Position numbers and translations under genes: made by a program. Below the pieces are notes generated by a model, which had not been told where the DNA came from, did no database searches, and saw nothing but the letters and a program-made list of their open reading frames with translations. 43,484 bases of DNA from a virus: positions 1 to 43,484 of IMG/VR virus record IMGVR_UViG_3300035390_000058. One strand, 5' to 3'. Below are positions 24,962 to 33,712 of this stretch, piece after piece (the stretch's first letter is position 1; the number at the start of each line of letters is the position of its first letter).

Positions 24962-26078
24962 AAAAGTTTCTCAATTCGGTAATCTTGTCATCTACATGTT
25001 CCCAACGAACATCTAAATCTTCTCTACCGAAGTGTCCGTACTTCGCTAACTCCTGGAACTTAACGCTATCAAGGCTGAGTTCTTTTCTTATGCTTTCAGG
25101 TCTAAAATCAAACACATAATTTACAAGTTCTTGTATCTCTTCATCAGATATGACTCCTGTATCAAAGGTATTAACTAAAACACTTACTGGCCTTGCTACT
25201 CCAATTGCATAGCTCAAATGAACCTCGCAGTGTGTGGCCAAACCTGCCCCTACAACGGCCTTTGCTACGTATCTTGCATAATAAGCCGCACTACGATCAA
25301 CCTTGCTTACGTCCTTACCTGAGAAGGCACCTCCGCCATGTTTAGCATAACCACCATAAGTATCAACGATAATCTTTCTACCAGTTAATCCTGAGTCTGC
25401 ATATGGACCACCAATGACAAACTCACCAGTTGGATTGATTAAAACTTCAGCATCTAAAATCGTGTCGAAATCAAATACTTTTGTTAATACTTCATTGATG
25501 ATAATATCTTTTGCTTTTTCTAAAAGTACTCCAGGTTGTGTTTGTGCTGAAACGACAATAGTCTCTACTTTCTTAGGTCTACCATTTTCATAACCAACAG
25601 ATACCTGACATTTTCCATCAGGACCAAAGATATGTGAATACTTCTCTTTACGAATCTTGTCCATTTCTTTTGAGATTTGATTCGCCAACATAATCGGTAG
25701 TGGCATGAACTCTTGCGTTTCATTACAAGCATAACCAAACATGATGCCTTGATCTCCAGCACCTTGCTCATGTAACTCTGTTGAATTTACACCAAGTGCT
25801 ATGTCACTTGATTGTTTGCTTATCTTTTCCATAACTACAAAGTCATCATTGTATCCAATTTCTTTGAGTTTTTGTTTTGCTATATTTGCATAATCTACTT
25901 TCGCAGTTGTTGTGACTTCTCCAAAGACAAATCCTAAATCTTCTTTGATTGCTGTTTCAACCGCTACTCGAGCATTTTTATCTTGTTCTAAAATAGCATC
26001 TAGTATTGCATCACTGATTTGATCACAGACCTTATCCGGATGTCCACTAAATACTGATTCACTTGTTATTATTTGCAT
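24948..26078 (-). CDS. metK: S-adenosylmethionine synthetase
   Basis: A 376-residue enzyme making S-adenosylmethionine from methionine and ATP. Family landmarks are all present: SGHPDKVCDQISD (residues 11-23), GAGDQGIMFGYA, DSGLTGRKIIVDTYGG, and the loop GGGAFSGKDVSKVDRSAAY. Length is close to the usual 380-400. AGGAGA at 26085-26090 supports the ATG at 26078; an ATG at 26099 is rejected. It sits between the methyltransferase and the HNH gene and would supply the methyl donor to the phage methyltransferase. The predicted terminator just upstream means it must use read-through or its own unseen promoter. Confidence 0.94.
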   Translation of the reverse strand: MQIITSESVFSGHPDKVCDQISDAILDAILEQDKNARVAVETAIKEDLGFVFGEVTTTAKVDYANIAKQKLKEIGYNDDFVVMEKISKQSSDIALGVNSTELHEQGAGDQGIMFGYACNETQEFMPLPIMLANQISKEMDKIRKEKYSHIFGPDGKCQVSVGYENGRPKKVETIVVSAQTQPGVLLEKAKDIIINEVLTKVFDFDTILDAEVLINPTGEFVIGGPYADSGLTGRKIIVDTYGGYAKHGGGAFSGKDVSKVDRSAAYYARYVAKAVVGAGLATHCEVHLSYAIGVARPVSVLVNTFDTGVISDEEIQELVNYVFDFRPESIRKELSLDSVKFQELAKYGHFGREDLDVRWEHVDDKITELRNFYEKA

Positions 26079-26108
26079 ATGTTTTCTCCTTTTGTTCATA
26101 AACGCACT

Positions 26109-26135
26109 AAAAAAGGAGCTTTGAAATCGCTCCTT
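26109..26135 (-). terminator. Intrinsic terminator of the 119-residue gene
   Basis: Minus strand AAGGAGC (26135-26129) and GCTCCTT (26119-26113) form a 7-bp stem with a 9-base loop, followed by a T run over 26114-26109. It lies between the 119-residue gene and metK and would insulate that gene's promoter from the late operon. Confidence 0.75.
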
Positions 26136-26151
26136 CTCATTCTACCTATTT

Positions 26152-26511
26152 CTAATATCTATATGATAAATTCTTGATTTTGTCTATTAAACTTTCATAT
26201 TTGTCAAATACGTTTCGTACTCCATTAAGCGCACCAACTATTGGTTGTGCATCCTCGGGTTTTATGTCCTGAGGCATTAAAGATTCGTAAACGTAATGTA
26301 GCATTGGGAAGAACTCATTATATTCTCTATTATAATCTCTCTCAGCTCTTCTCATAATATCAAGTACTATCTCTCTTCTCTCGTAGCTATCATAATCATT
26401 AACCTCATTCACCTCGGATATATATTGATTAATATCTCTGATTAATCGATCCTTGGTAAAATCGGCTTCCATTTTTGCAAACTCCAAAGTTGGAGGCATT
26501 ACTCTTTCCAT
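26152..26511 (-). CDS. Hypothetical protein, promoter- and terminator-flanked cassette
   Basis: A 119-residue, mostly helical, charged protein (LIRDINQYISEVNEVNDYDSYERREIV..., around 23-49) with no signal peptide, membrane segment or known motif. It has its own -35/-10 promoter (26547-26575) and its own terminator, so it is a moron-like unit inside the late region. A regulatory or anti-phage role is possible, not shown. Confidence 0.62.
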   Translation of the reverse strand: MERVMPPTLEFAKMEADFTKDRLIRDINQYISEVNEVNDYDSYERREIVLDIMRRAERDYNREYNEFFPMLHYVYESLMPQDIKPEDAQPIVGALNGVRNVFDKYESLIDKIKNLSYRY

Positions 26512-26546
26512 AATTATCTCCCTTCAAATAAATTGTATATATAACA

Positions 26547-26575
26547 ATTTTATCAAATAAAGATTATTATTTCAA
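26547..26575 (-). promoter_or_regulatory. Promoter of the 119-residue gene
   Basis: Minus strand -35 TTGAAA (26575-26570), 17-base spacer, then TGA-TAAAAT with -10 at 26552-26547. The inverted repeat AAATTGT/ACAATTT (26529-26550) lies across the -10 and start site and might be an operator. Confidence 0.65.
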
Positions 26576-26640
26576 GATGCCAATCTAATCCTCCAGTCAA
26601 AACATATAAATGGTATTTAAAACTGCAAATATCATTTTCA

Positions 26641-27852
26641 CTATAGTGACTTATTTTCAAAGTAATCAAAATTGCTAAGTGGAGACCTTTCTCTATTTCT
26701 AATCAAATAGCAATTATCGTTTGATTCTTTATGTTTGATGTAGCGTTTAACAATAACATCTATAAACTTCTCATCTAGTTCCATTAGATACGCTTTTCGA
26801 TCTAATTGATCAGCTGCAATCATCGTTGAACCTGAACCACCAAATAAATCAAGAATAGTTTCATGTCTCCTTGAAGAATTACTTATTGCTTTTCCTACAA
26901 GCTCTAAAGGTTTCATCGTTGGATGTTCCTCATTCTTTCTCGGTTTGTTATATTCCCATATAGTATCTTGAGAACGATCATCAACAAAGTAATGAGCTGC
27001 TCCTTCTTTCCAACCATAAAGAATCGGTTCATGTCTCCAATGATAATCTTGTCTTCCAAGTACTAAAGCATTCTTCACCCAAACTAAACATTCAGCTAGT
27101 TTATATCCAGCTTTCTTGTATGCGTTTCTAAAGTTGAGTCCTTCTGTATCTGCGTGGCAACAATAGATTGCTCCACCCGGTTTCGTATGTTCAAACATGT
27201 TCTGAAAAGCAGCGTATAAAAAAAGATAGAAAGTATCATCTTCCATCTTATCGTTTTTAATCTTTCCTGCTGTTCCTTCATAATCAACATTGTATGGCGG
27301 ATCAGTAAAAATCATATCTACTTCTTTACCACCAAGTAATGTAGCTACTTGTTTTGAATCTGTTGAATCTCCACACATTACACGATGCGATCCTAACTCA
27401 TAAATATCACCTGATTGTGAGAATGGAACTTCAGGTATTTCATCATCAATATCAAAATCATCATCAGCTGCATTATCAGGAAGTAAACTTTCCATTTCCT
27501 CAAATCCAAACTGAAGCATATCCATATCTAATTTTGCTAGTTCATCTTCAAGTTTTGATAAATCCCATGTAGCAAGCTCTGCTGTCTTGTTATCTGCAAG
27601 CCTAAATGCTTTGATCTGCTCGTCATTTAAGTCATCTGCGATAATACACGGCACTTCTTCTAGTCCAAGCGACACAGAGGCTTTTAATCGTGTATGTCCG
27701 GCAATAAGGACGTTATCACTGGTAATTACAATAGGTACTTTAAACCCGAACTCTTTTATTGAATTAGCAACTGATTTTATTGCCTCATCATTGTTTCTTG
27801 GATTGTTTTCGTACTCTTGGAGTGCCTGTACTGATTTCATCACTATATTCAT
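26641..27852 (-). CDS. ParB-like plus DNA methyltransferase (beta-type N4/N6)
   Basis: A 403-residue fusion. Residues 1-90 are a ParB/Srx-like domain (NVLIAGHTRLKAS, about 47-59) and the rest is an amino-methyltransferase: motif IV DPPY at 184-187 (FTDPPYNVDYEG), and motif I FGGSGST near 337-343 (LDLFGGSGSTMIAAD). Motif IV before motif I gives the beta class, so it methylates adenine N6 or cytosine N4. AGGAGG fits the ATG at 27852; a GTG at 27870 overlaps that site. Such fusions are common in phages next to terminases and probably protect phage DNA from restriction. metK downstream supplies the donor. Confidence 0.92.
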   Translation of the reverse strand: MNIVMKSVQALQEYENNPRNNDEAIKSVANSIKEFGFKVPIVITSDNVLIAGHTRLKASVSLGLEEVPCIIADDLNDEQIKAFRLADNKTAELATWDLSKLEDELAKLDMDMLQFGFEEMESLLPDNAADDDFDIDDEIPEVPFSQSGDIYELGSHRVMCGDSTDSKQVATLLGGKEVDMIFTDPPYNVDYEGTAGKIKNDKMEDDTFYLFLYAAFQNMFEHTKPGGAIYCCHADTEGLNFRNAYKKAGYKLAECLVWVKNALVLGRQDYHWRHEPILYGWKEGAAHYFVDDRSQDTIWEYNKPRKNEEHPTMKPLELVGKAISNSSRRHETILDLFGGSGSTMIAADQLDRKAYLMELDEKFIDVIVKRYIKHKESNDNCYLIRNRERSPLSNFDYFENKSL

Positions 27853-28312
27853 TTGTCCATACCTCCTCACCTTTTTCTAGGCGTTTTTCCATAAGCTTAA
27901 TTTCTGCTTTCTTTTCATTATAGTCAATACCAAACTTCGTAATCAACAAGTATTTAATTGCTGATATATCAGGTAATGATTGTTTCTTATATTTTGTAAT
28001 TCGCTTCTTTGTTCCTGTTTTAGTTTCTTCAATTACTGTCTGTGTTTCTTCATATTCAAAACCTATTGCACGTTGATAGATTGCGTCAACTAATTTTTGC
28101 CTTAGCTCTTCATCACCGTACTGAAAAGCATCATTCAATCGTTTATGTACTTTCCTTAACTTGATAATCGTTTTTTCTGTAACACCTAAATATTCCGCTA
28201 CTTGTCTTTGAGTAGCTCTTTTTGATACCATTTCTGATATTGCTTTTAATTTTGTCTTTAAATGTCCGGATTTTTCCCATTTCTCGTACGTATCAAGCAT
28301 TTTTCCTTTCAT
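27788..28312 (-). CDS. HTH DNA-binding protein, terminase small-subunit-like
   Basis: A 174-residue protein. A helix-turn-helix is clear at about residues 32-52 (ATQRQVAEYLGVTEKTIIKL), followed by a long helical region (about 60-130) and a charged end. This pattern resembles helix-turn-helix terminase small subunits, but another small subunit is present at 21189, so it may be a regulator or a second packaging factor. It overlaps the methyltransferase start by 65 bases. GGAG at 28322-28325 fits the start. Confidence 0.65.
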   Translation of the reverse strand: MKGKMLDTYEKWEKSGHLKTKLKAISEMVSKRATQRQVAEYLGVTEKTIIKLRKVHKRLNDAFQYGDEELRQKLVDAIYQRAIGFEYEETQTVIEETKTGTKKRITKYKKQSLPDISAIKYLLITKFGIDYNEKKAEIKLMEKRLEKGEEVWTNEYSDEISTGTPRVRKQSKKQ

Positions 28313-28322
28313 ATCTAATCAC

Positions 28323-28372
28323 TCCAACTGTTTACAAAAAACTGTAATATTTCACCAGTTGGAATACTACAA
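28323..28372 (-). promoter_or_regulatory. Candidate late promoter with inverted repeat
   Basis: A perfect inverted repeat TCCAACTG/CAGTTGGA (28323-28330 and 28356-28363) overlaps a weak promoter on the minus strand: -35 TTGTAG (28372-28367), 17 bases, -10 TATTAC (28349-28344). It lies directly upstream of the HTH/terminase-like gene, the first late gene, downstream of the sigma-like ArpU gene. A phage factor may act here. Confidence 0.45.
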
Positions 28373-28382
28373 GTATCTCTGC

Positions 28383-28417
28383 AAAAACAAAAAGAACTCC
28401 TTTTTCAAGTAAGTTCT
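28383..28417 (-). terminator. Intrinsic terminator after the SHOCT membrane gene
   Basis: Minus strand AGAACT and AGTTCT (28417-28412 and 28398-28393) form a 6-bp stem with a 13-base loop, followed by a T-rich run. It closes the SHOCT cassette. A TATAAT at 28479-28474 on the same strand lies upstream and could give a short transcript ending here. Confidence 0.7.
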
Positions 28418-28531
28418 TCTAATTTCTAGGCTGGTCTCATAGCCAGTATTCCATATGTTTATATGCCTTGCTCATTATAATACTATCACACCCTTGACAG
28501 TTTCACAATATATCAACCTTGCTCGGCCTTG

Positions 28532-29020
28532 TCATTTTAGTAATACTTCTTTTTTTAGTTCTTGATATTCTTCTTCTGTTATTGCACCTTTTTGCAAAAG
28601 ATCATATAATTTCTCTAATTTTTCTAAATTACTATTACTAGAGTCTGAATTAGGATCCTGTTCTATAATTTCTTTTTTATCGATATTTAAACTAACGCCT
28701 TTTGATTTGAGTTTTTTTGTTATTCCTTTCATTTCCGCGACAACAAATAGATCAAAATCGGATTTTGCTTTCACTTGTATTTTCGATGATTTCATCATAA
28801 CGATTATTGAAATTGGTACAACGATAATAGACGGTATTAGAAACCACAATGCAAAAAGGTAAAATCCCCAATCATAAAATTGATAAACTATAATCGCAAT
28901 TGTAGTTGCAGACGCAAGCAAAAAGAAGATAGAAAATAATAAACCTATCATTCTTCTTTTTCTATTTTGTTTATTGTTTATAAATTGGACATAGTGATTC
29001 TTTTTACTTTCGTAATCCAT
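28532..29020 (-). CDS. Two-span membrane protein with C-terminal SHOCT motif
   Basis: A 162-residue protein with two membrane helices (about residues 24-45 and 52-76), a basic link, and a C-terminal SHOCT motif (LEKLYDLLQKGAITEEEYQELKKEVL, about 133-158, in pieces). The two-span layout places the SHOCT tail in the cytoplasm. Its AGGAGG site (29028-29033), promoter and terminator make it an independent cassette. Membrane proteins of this type in prophages can block superinfecting DNA entry, but that is inference. It is not part of the late head/tail operon. Confidence 0.72.
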   Translation of the reverse strand: MDYESKKNHYVQFINNKQNRKRRMIGLLFSIFFLLASATTIAIIVYQFYDWGFYLFALWFLIPSIIVVPISIIVMMKSSKIQVKAKSDFDLFVVAEMKGITKKLKSKGVSLNIDKKEIIEQDPNSDSSNSNLEKLEKLYDLLQKGAITEEEYQELKKEVLLK

Positions 29021-29050
29021 AAATGAGCCTCCTTAGAAAATCATATGTTA

Positions 29051-29079
29051 ATTATAACACAACAAATACACTATTTAAA
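29051..29079 (-). promoter_or_regulatory. Extended -10 promoter of the SHOCT gene
   Basis: Minus strand TGTTATAAT (TATAAT at 29056-29051) with TTTAAA at 29079-29074, spaced 17 bases. The transcript would start near 29044, about 24 bases before the ATG. Confidence 0.7.
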
Positions 29080-29482
29080 ACGTTATCTCATTCAATGCCT
29101 TATCATGCCATCTTCTTATTGTAGCTGATGATAAGAACATTCTTTCGGCTATTTGTCTCCAACTTAACCAATCAATATATCTGTGGAGTATAATCATCTT
29201 GAATTCCTTATTTTCCAACTGTTCAACACTTGAAAGTAATTCTCTTTTGTAAATTGGTAACATGTGTCTCATTTCTTTAATTTCATTTTCGTAATCTAAA
29301 GTCTTAAGTATCCATTTCTCAAAAGGAGCTTCGAGTTTTCTTGTGCCATCAGCTCTAATTGCATCAAAGTTGACACCTGGTATTTCATTTGCATGTCGAA
29401 TATATTCATTAACTAGCGCTTGTAACTTTTGTATATTCTCTTTTGTCTTGTGGTATCTACTTAGGTATTCTTTAACTGTCAT
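29075..29482 (-). CDS. ArpU-like late transcription factor (sigma-70 region 4-like)
   Basis: A 135-residue protein. A C-terminal helix-turn-helix (SWRQIAERMFLSSATIRRW, about 106-124) resembles sigma region 4 and ArpU-type phage regulators. The central coiled part (ENEIKEMRHMLPIYKRELL) is typical of these proteins. It follows the recombination gene rusA and is the last gene before the late cluster, so it probably switches on late genes. The end of the gene overlaps the SHOCT promoter -35. Confidence 0.78.
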   Translation of the reverse strand: MTVKEYLSRYHKTKENIQKLQALVNEYIRHANEIPGVNFDAIRADGTRKLEAPFEKWILKTLDYENEIKEMRHMLPIYKRELLSSVEQLENKEFKMIILHRYIDWLSWRQIAERMFLSSATIRRWHDKALNEITF

Positions 29483-29894
29483 AATCTTCCTCCTTGAATT
29501 TACTTAATACATTTATTTCAATTGATATCCCTGTTGGATCATCAGACCATAATTTCTCCACATGTTCAACTACTACTTGCGCATCGTCGTTCCAAAACCC
29601 AACTTCTGTCATGCAGTCCTTCAACATCTTCTCAAGATTATCAGTATCAGGTCTTGTGACTCTCCATTCCTGATGCTTATGTCTTTTACCTTTTGGAAAT
29701 CTCCATATCACATCAAGTTTGATTGGACCTTCCAGTGACTTATCTGGTTTGAACGGTTTTAGATGCTTAATAATAGTACGTCTTGCTTTCTTTAATTTTT
29801 CAGGTTTATAGAAGATTGGTTTGTTCTTTACAATTGTTACTTTATTTTGTTGTGCTGTAATTGTTGGTGGATCTAATAGCAAAAATATTTTCAT
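29472..29894 (-). CDS. rusA: RusA-like Holliday junction resolvase
   Basis: A 140-residue endonuclease. Signature RPDTDNLEKMLKDCM (about 81-95) and FWNDDAQV (100-107) carry the conserved Asp residues (83, 85, 103, 104) and Lys89 that bind metal and cut the junction. It resolves phage recombination intermediates and often ends the early module. It overlaps the ArpU-like start by 11 bases. Confidence 0.93.
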   Translation of the reverse strand: MKIFLLLDPPTITAQQNKVTIVKNKPIFYKPEKLKKARRTIIKHLKPFKPDKSLEGPIKLDVIWRFPKGKRHKHQEWRVTRPDTDNLEKMLKDCMTEVGFWNDDAQVVVEHVEKLWSDDPTGISIEINVLSKFKEEDYDS

Positions 29895-30114
29895 AGCTAC
29901 CTCCTTTTTTTATTTTTTTAATTACAGATAGGTGAGTGCTGTCGTTGATGCATTTGTTTGGGATAGGGCTCATTTTATGCCCTATCCAACAAACATGTGT
30001 CAGCGTGTTGGAAGCAACATGTATATATAAGGCCTTTCGGCAACATTCACCCTATAGGGATATAACCCTTTCTTCTTCATTATTTGGCCGATAGGGAATT
30101 TCCCCCTTTCTGCA
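29895..30114. promoter_or_regulatory. Noncoding region with palindromes; possible replication or control site
   Basis: No gene is seen in this 220-base gap. It holds a perfect 9-bp hairpin GGATAGGGC/GCCCTATCC (29961-29969 and 29979-29987), a CCCTATAGGG palindrome near 30050, two copies of ACATGT, and a GGCCGATAGGG block. The ATAGGG word recurs. It stands between the resolvase and the primase-helicase gene, a plausible place for an origin or operator. Function is inference. Confidence 0.4.
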
Positions 30115-32124
30115 TTATTCAGAAGTTACCTTTTGAATCTTCACAATTTTACGTTTTACACAAACATACTCATCGCTAAATTCACTCAACCTTTTACGTA
30201 CTGTTCGCTCTGATAATTCCAAATAATCAGTAATATCTTCTATGTTGCATTGTCCATTTTCTTGGTTTATATCAAATGCAGTATCAAACTCTTCTTTTCG
30301 CGATTCAGTGGTTTGTTTTCTTTTACCGCTTTTTTCAAGGTTTGCCTTTGGATCACCATCGGCATAATTTTTAGCTAATATTCCAGTATCATCTATTCTA
30401 TGTATAGGATATTCAAACCAAAAATTTACTGGTTTAAAGTTCTGAAATTCACGTAAACTACTCTCTAAGCGCCATGCCGTTGATGTCATAATATTTGCAT
30501 TTTTCGCCATGAAATCTTCATTGGTTTCCAATTGAATCATGTCTAACTGTGCATCTGGATCACGTGCAAATACACCAGAGCCTGAAGCTCTATCCATTGC
30601 TTTTTTAAATCCTTGAGATCCTTTAGAATGATGATGTGAGTAAATAGCTGCACAACCAGTTTCGTTACAAATCTTATCAAACTGATTACTAAATGCACCC
30701 ATTTCTGAAGCGTTGTTCTCATCACCTGTAATAACTTTATATATAGGATCAATTATAATCGCATTAAATCCTTGATTTGCGACCTTTCTAATCAATTTAG
30801 GCACAAGTTTGTCAAGTGGCATCGCACGACCTCTTAGGTTCCATATAACAATGTTATGACTGTATTTGGGTTTCATCTTTAATCCTTTGTATATTTCAGA
30901 GAACCGATTAATACAACTTGCTGCATCAATCTCCAAATTTACATAAAGAAGCTTTGATTTCTTACATTGAAACCCAAGCCACTTCTTTCCTTCTGATAAT
31001 GCTATAGAAAGTTCCATAAGCAAGAAAGTCTTACCTGCTTTTGATGAACCTGAAATAAGCATTTTATGTCCCACGCGAACAACACCTTCTATCAATTCCT
31101 CAGGAAGTTCAGGCATATCTGCTAATGCTTCATCAAGATATGTTAGATTAGGTAATTCATCTGTGATGCCTTCGGTAAAATCTAACCATTCATTCCAAGT
31201 TCTCCTTCCGATATTTGTATCCACTAAAGTTTGAATCACACCGTTTCGAGTAACTCCAGGAATCCGTGACAGCCTTGATGGATTACGATTTGCCTTATCT
31301 ACTTTCAATCCGTTTTTATCTAAGAAATCGTATAAGTAGTTTACTCTTTTTCTATATTCTTCAGCATCAACTGCATCAACTTTAACAATTGCATGTAGAC
31401 TTCTACTACCACTGTGAACTAAACAAGCTATAGGTAATTCTAATTTACGGTATATAGCATCTTGTTCTGGGATTGATATTTCATCTGATTCTACTAATGC
31501 GTATGTAAAGCGAGTTACATTTTCATTCTTCACTCCATTACCATCTACCGGATTAAATCTAATCCAAGCACCACATTCATCTTTCCAATCACCAATAACA
31601 GCACCGATATCACTGTTATGTTTTTTCAGTAATTTAATCAGTTCTTTTGCTGTTCTATCATACAGTCCTCTTTTAGGCATCCACTTGCCTTCATCATTTT
31701 GCCAAACATCAGTTGTTACATAACCTACACATTCATCATCTTTGAATAAGGTTTCAAGATAGGTGATTAACTGTTCTGCAGGTTTCATATCACTTGTTGG
31801 GTCATAAATCATTCCATCACCATCGTATTCAATCATGTCGTCCCACTCCATCAAACCACCGTTTTTATATGTATATGGATTCCACCCTATATCTTTAGCT
31901 ATTTTTATAATTGTTCCACCAGATATGGGATCAGAGGAACCGTTAAAAGTTCCCCATTTTCGATCACATTCTCCATCTTTATAACGAGAATCATGCTTGC
32001 TCCAGTCATCCCATATTGAACAATCATATCCTTCGGCTTTGAGTGCCATACCTATGTTAATCCATTCTTGATAAGTTAAATTTGTTACATCTATTTGTTT
32101 CAAAGCTTCTAATATGCTGTCCAT
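30115..32124 (-). CDS. Replication protein: AEP-like primase fused to RepA-like helicase
   Basis: A 669-residue protein. The N-terminus carries a PriCT-like domain (about 1-80, with YQEWINIGMALK). Residues about 200-300 form an archaeo-eukaryotic primase-like region (ALVESDEIS, HSGSRSLHAIVKVD, NPSRLSRIPG), and 350-560 is a RecA-fold helicase with Walker A GSSKAGKT (359-366) and Walker B IIIDPIYK (456-463, D459), then SHHHSKG and SGSGVFARDPDA. A winged-helix C-terminus follows. It primes and unwinds phage DNA. Frequently these are the main replicase of Gram-positive siphophages. Confidence 0.88.
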   Translation of the reverse strand: MDSILEALKQIDVTNLTYQEWINIGMALKAEGYDCSIWDDWSKHDSRYKDGECDRKWGTFNGSSDPISGGTIIKIAKDIGWNPYTYKNGGLMEWDDMIEYDGDGMIYDPTSDMKPAEQLITYLETLFKDDECVGYVTTDVWQNDEGKWMPKRGLYDRTAKELIKLLKKHNSDIGAVIGDWKDECGAWIRFNPVDGNGVKNENVTRFTYALVESDEISIPEQDAIYRKLELPIACLVHSGSRSLHAIVKVDAVDAEEYRKRVNYLYDFLDKNGLKVDKANRNPSRLSRIPGVTRNGVIQTLVDTNIGRRTWNEWLDFTEGITDELPNLTYLDEALADMPELPEELIEGVVRVGHKMLISGSSKAGKTFLLMELSIALSEGKKWLGFQCKKSKLLYVNLEIDAASCINRFSEIYKGLKMKPKYSHNIVIWNLRGRAMPLDKLVPKLIRKVANQGFNAIIIDPIYKVITGDENNASEMGAFSNQFDKICNETGCAAIYSHHHSKGSQGFKKAMDRASGSGVFARDPDAQLDMIQLETNEDFMAKNANIMTSTAWRLESSLREFQNFKPVNFWFEYPIHRIDDTGILAKNYADGDPKANLEKSGKRKQTTESRKEEFDTAFDINQENGQCNIEDITDYLELSERTVRKRLSEFSDEYVCVKRKIVKIQKVTSE

Positions 32125-32134
32125 TTAATTCCTC

Positions 32135-33712
32135 CTACGGTCTATAACTTGCAACGTTTATTCCTCTAGGTAAACACCATCTGTTATCTGCAATACGAGT
32201 AATCATTTTACTTGCAGCATCAAACGCCCAAATACCTACGTGGATGAATCCATATCTTTCTAAGAACCGGATTTGCTTAGGCGTTGCTAGTCCTTCCATT
32301 TGTCTATTTTTTAATTTTTCAATTAGCATGCTTGCCATACCACAACTAGTTACAGCATCCGGATGGATTCCATGTTTCTCTAAATAATCAAGTTGTCGTT
32401 CTGTAGCAGGTCCCATCTCCCACATAAATGTAGGTTCATAATTCGATAGGTCTTCTGCTGATATTGAGAATGCGTATTGTATTGGATCTACAAGTTTAGA
32501 TTTTTTCTTACGCATTGAAGCTAGTTCTCTAGCTAATGCATCTTCACGTTCCTGAATGGCATCTTTTTCTGCTTCTGATTCTGCGTCAAGTAAATCGATA
32601 CCAGATTCTTGATCCATCATTTTCTGATCAATACGTTTTGCTAACTCTTCATCTTTTGAAACAAGTGCTGAAGGTCTACATAAATCATGGCGTTCAGTCA
32701 TCCATAAAAAGTCTAATAATAACAATTCTTTTTTACCAGGATGAAGTCTCATACCACGACCGACCATCTGTTGATATAGACTCCTTATTTTCGTTGGTCT
32801 TAACACAACAATAGTGTCTACTGAGGGACAATCCCAACCTTCTGTTAAAAGCATCGAGTTACATAAAACGTCATACTCTCCATTTTCAAAGTCGGCTAAC
32901 ACTTCATCTCTGTCTTTACTATTACCATTTACTTCAGCAGCTCTTATTCCATGTAAATTTAATAACTCACAGAACTTTTGAGAAGTTTTTACAAGTGGCA
33001 AGAACACAACTGTCTTTCTACCTTTACAGTAGTTGAGCATCTCCAAAGCAATTTGATTCAAATATGGTTCTAAGGCTGACCCAATTTCTCCAACTGCATA
33101 ATCACCATTCGATACATTAACATTTTGAATATCAAGTTCAAGTGGAATCATCTGTGCTTTTACTGGTGTTAAGTACTCTTCTTTAATTGCTTGATGTAAT
33201 GAATACTCATATGCTTTTGAATCAAAGTACTTTCCTAAGTTCTTTTGATCTGAACGATCAGGTGTAGCAGTTACTCCTAGTACATTAGCACCATCAAAAT
33301 AATTTAATATGCTTTGATAAGTTTTGCTCATAGAATGATGTGCTTCATCTACAACAATTGTCTTAAAGTAGTCTTTATCAAACTTCTTTAGCCTTTTCTC
33401 TTGGGATAATGTTTGAACTGAAGCAACTGTTACTTGTTCTGAAGCACCAATGGCAGAGGACTCAGCCTTTTCTAAAGCCGAATCCAACCCACTAGTTATT
33501 TTTAATTTTTCTGAAGCTTGATCGAGTAGTTCACCACGATGTGCAAGTATTAATGCTTTGCTTCCATCTTTTGTCTCTTCTTCTACAACTTTTGAGAAGA
33601 CAATTGTTTTTCCTGTGCCAGTAGGAAGCACTAATAAGGTCTTGTGATGTCCTTCCTGCCACTGGTTTCTAATTGCGTCTACAGCTTCATTTTGATAAGG
33701 TCTTAATTCCAT
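32135..33712 (-). CDS. SF2 DEAD/DEAH-box helicase
   Basis: A 525-residue helicase with motif I LVLPTGTGKT (27-36), motif II VVDEAH (120-125), motif III VTATP and motif VI in QQMVGRGMRLHPGKK. The C-terminal part (about 440-500) repeats ATERQLDYLEKHGI and ATPKQIRFLERYGF, a small binding module seen in phage helicases. It forms part of the replication and recombination operon with DUF669 and Sak4-like proteins upstream. Confidence 0.92.
   Translation of the reverse strand: MELRPYQNEAVDAIRNQWQEGHHKTLLVLPTGTGKTIVFSKVVEEETKDGSKALILAHRGELLDQASEKLKITSGLDSALEKAESSAIGASEQVTVASVQTLSQEKRLKKFDKDYFKTIVVDEAHHSMSKTYQSILNYFDGANVLGVTATPDRSDQKNLGKYFDSKAYEYSLHQAIKEEYLTPVKAQMIPLELDIQNVNVSNGDYAVGEIGSALEPYLNQIALEMLNYCKGRKTVVFLPLVKTSQKFCELLNLHGIRAAEVNGNSKDRDEVLADFENGEYDVLCNSMLLTEGWDCPSVDTIVVLRPTKIRSLYQQMVGRGMRLHPGKKELLLLDFLWMTERHDLCRPSALVSKDEELAKRIDQKMMDQESGIDLLDAESEAEKDAIQEREDALARELASMRKKKSKLVDPIQYAFSISAEDLSNYEPTFMWEMGPATERQLDYLEKHGIHPDAVTSCGMASMLIEKLKNRQMEGLATPKQIRFLERYGFIHVGIWAFDAASKMITRIADNRWCLPRGINVASYRP

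Noticed and set aside
26529-26550. AAATTGT/ACAATTT repeat as a terminator
   Set aside because: It is not followed by a T run on either strand; it overlaps a promoter, so an operator is more likely.
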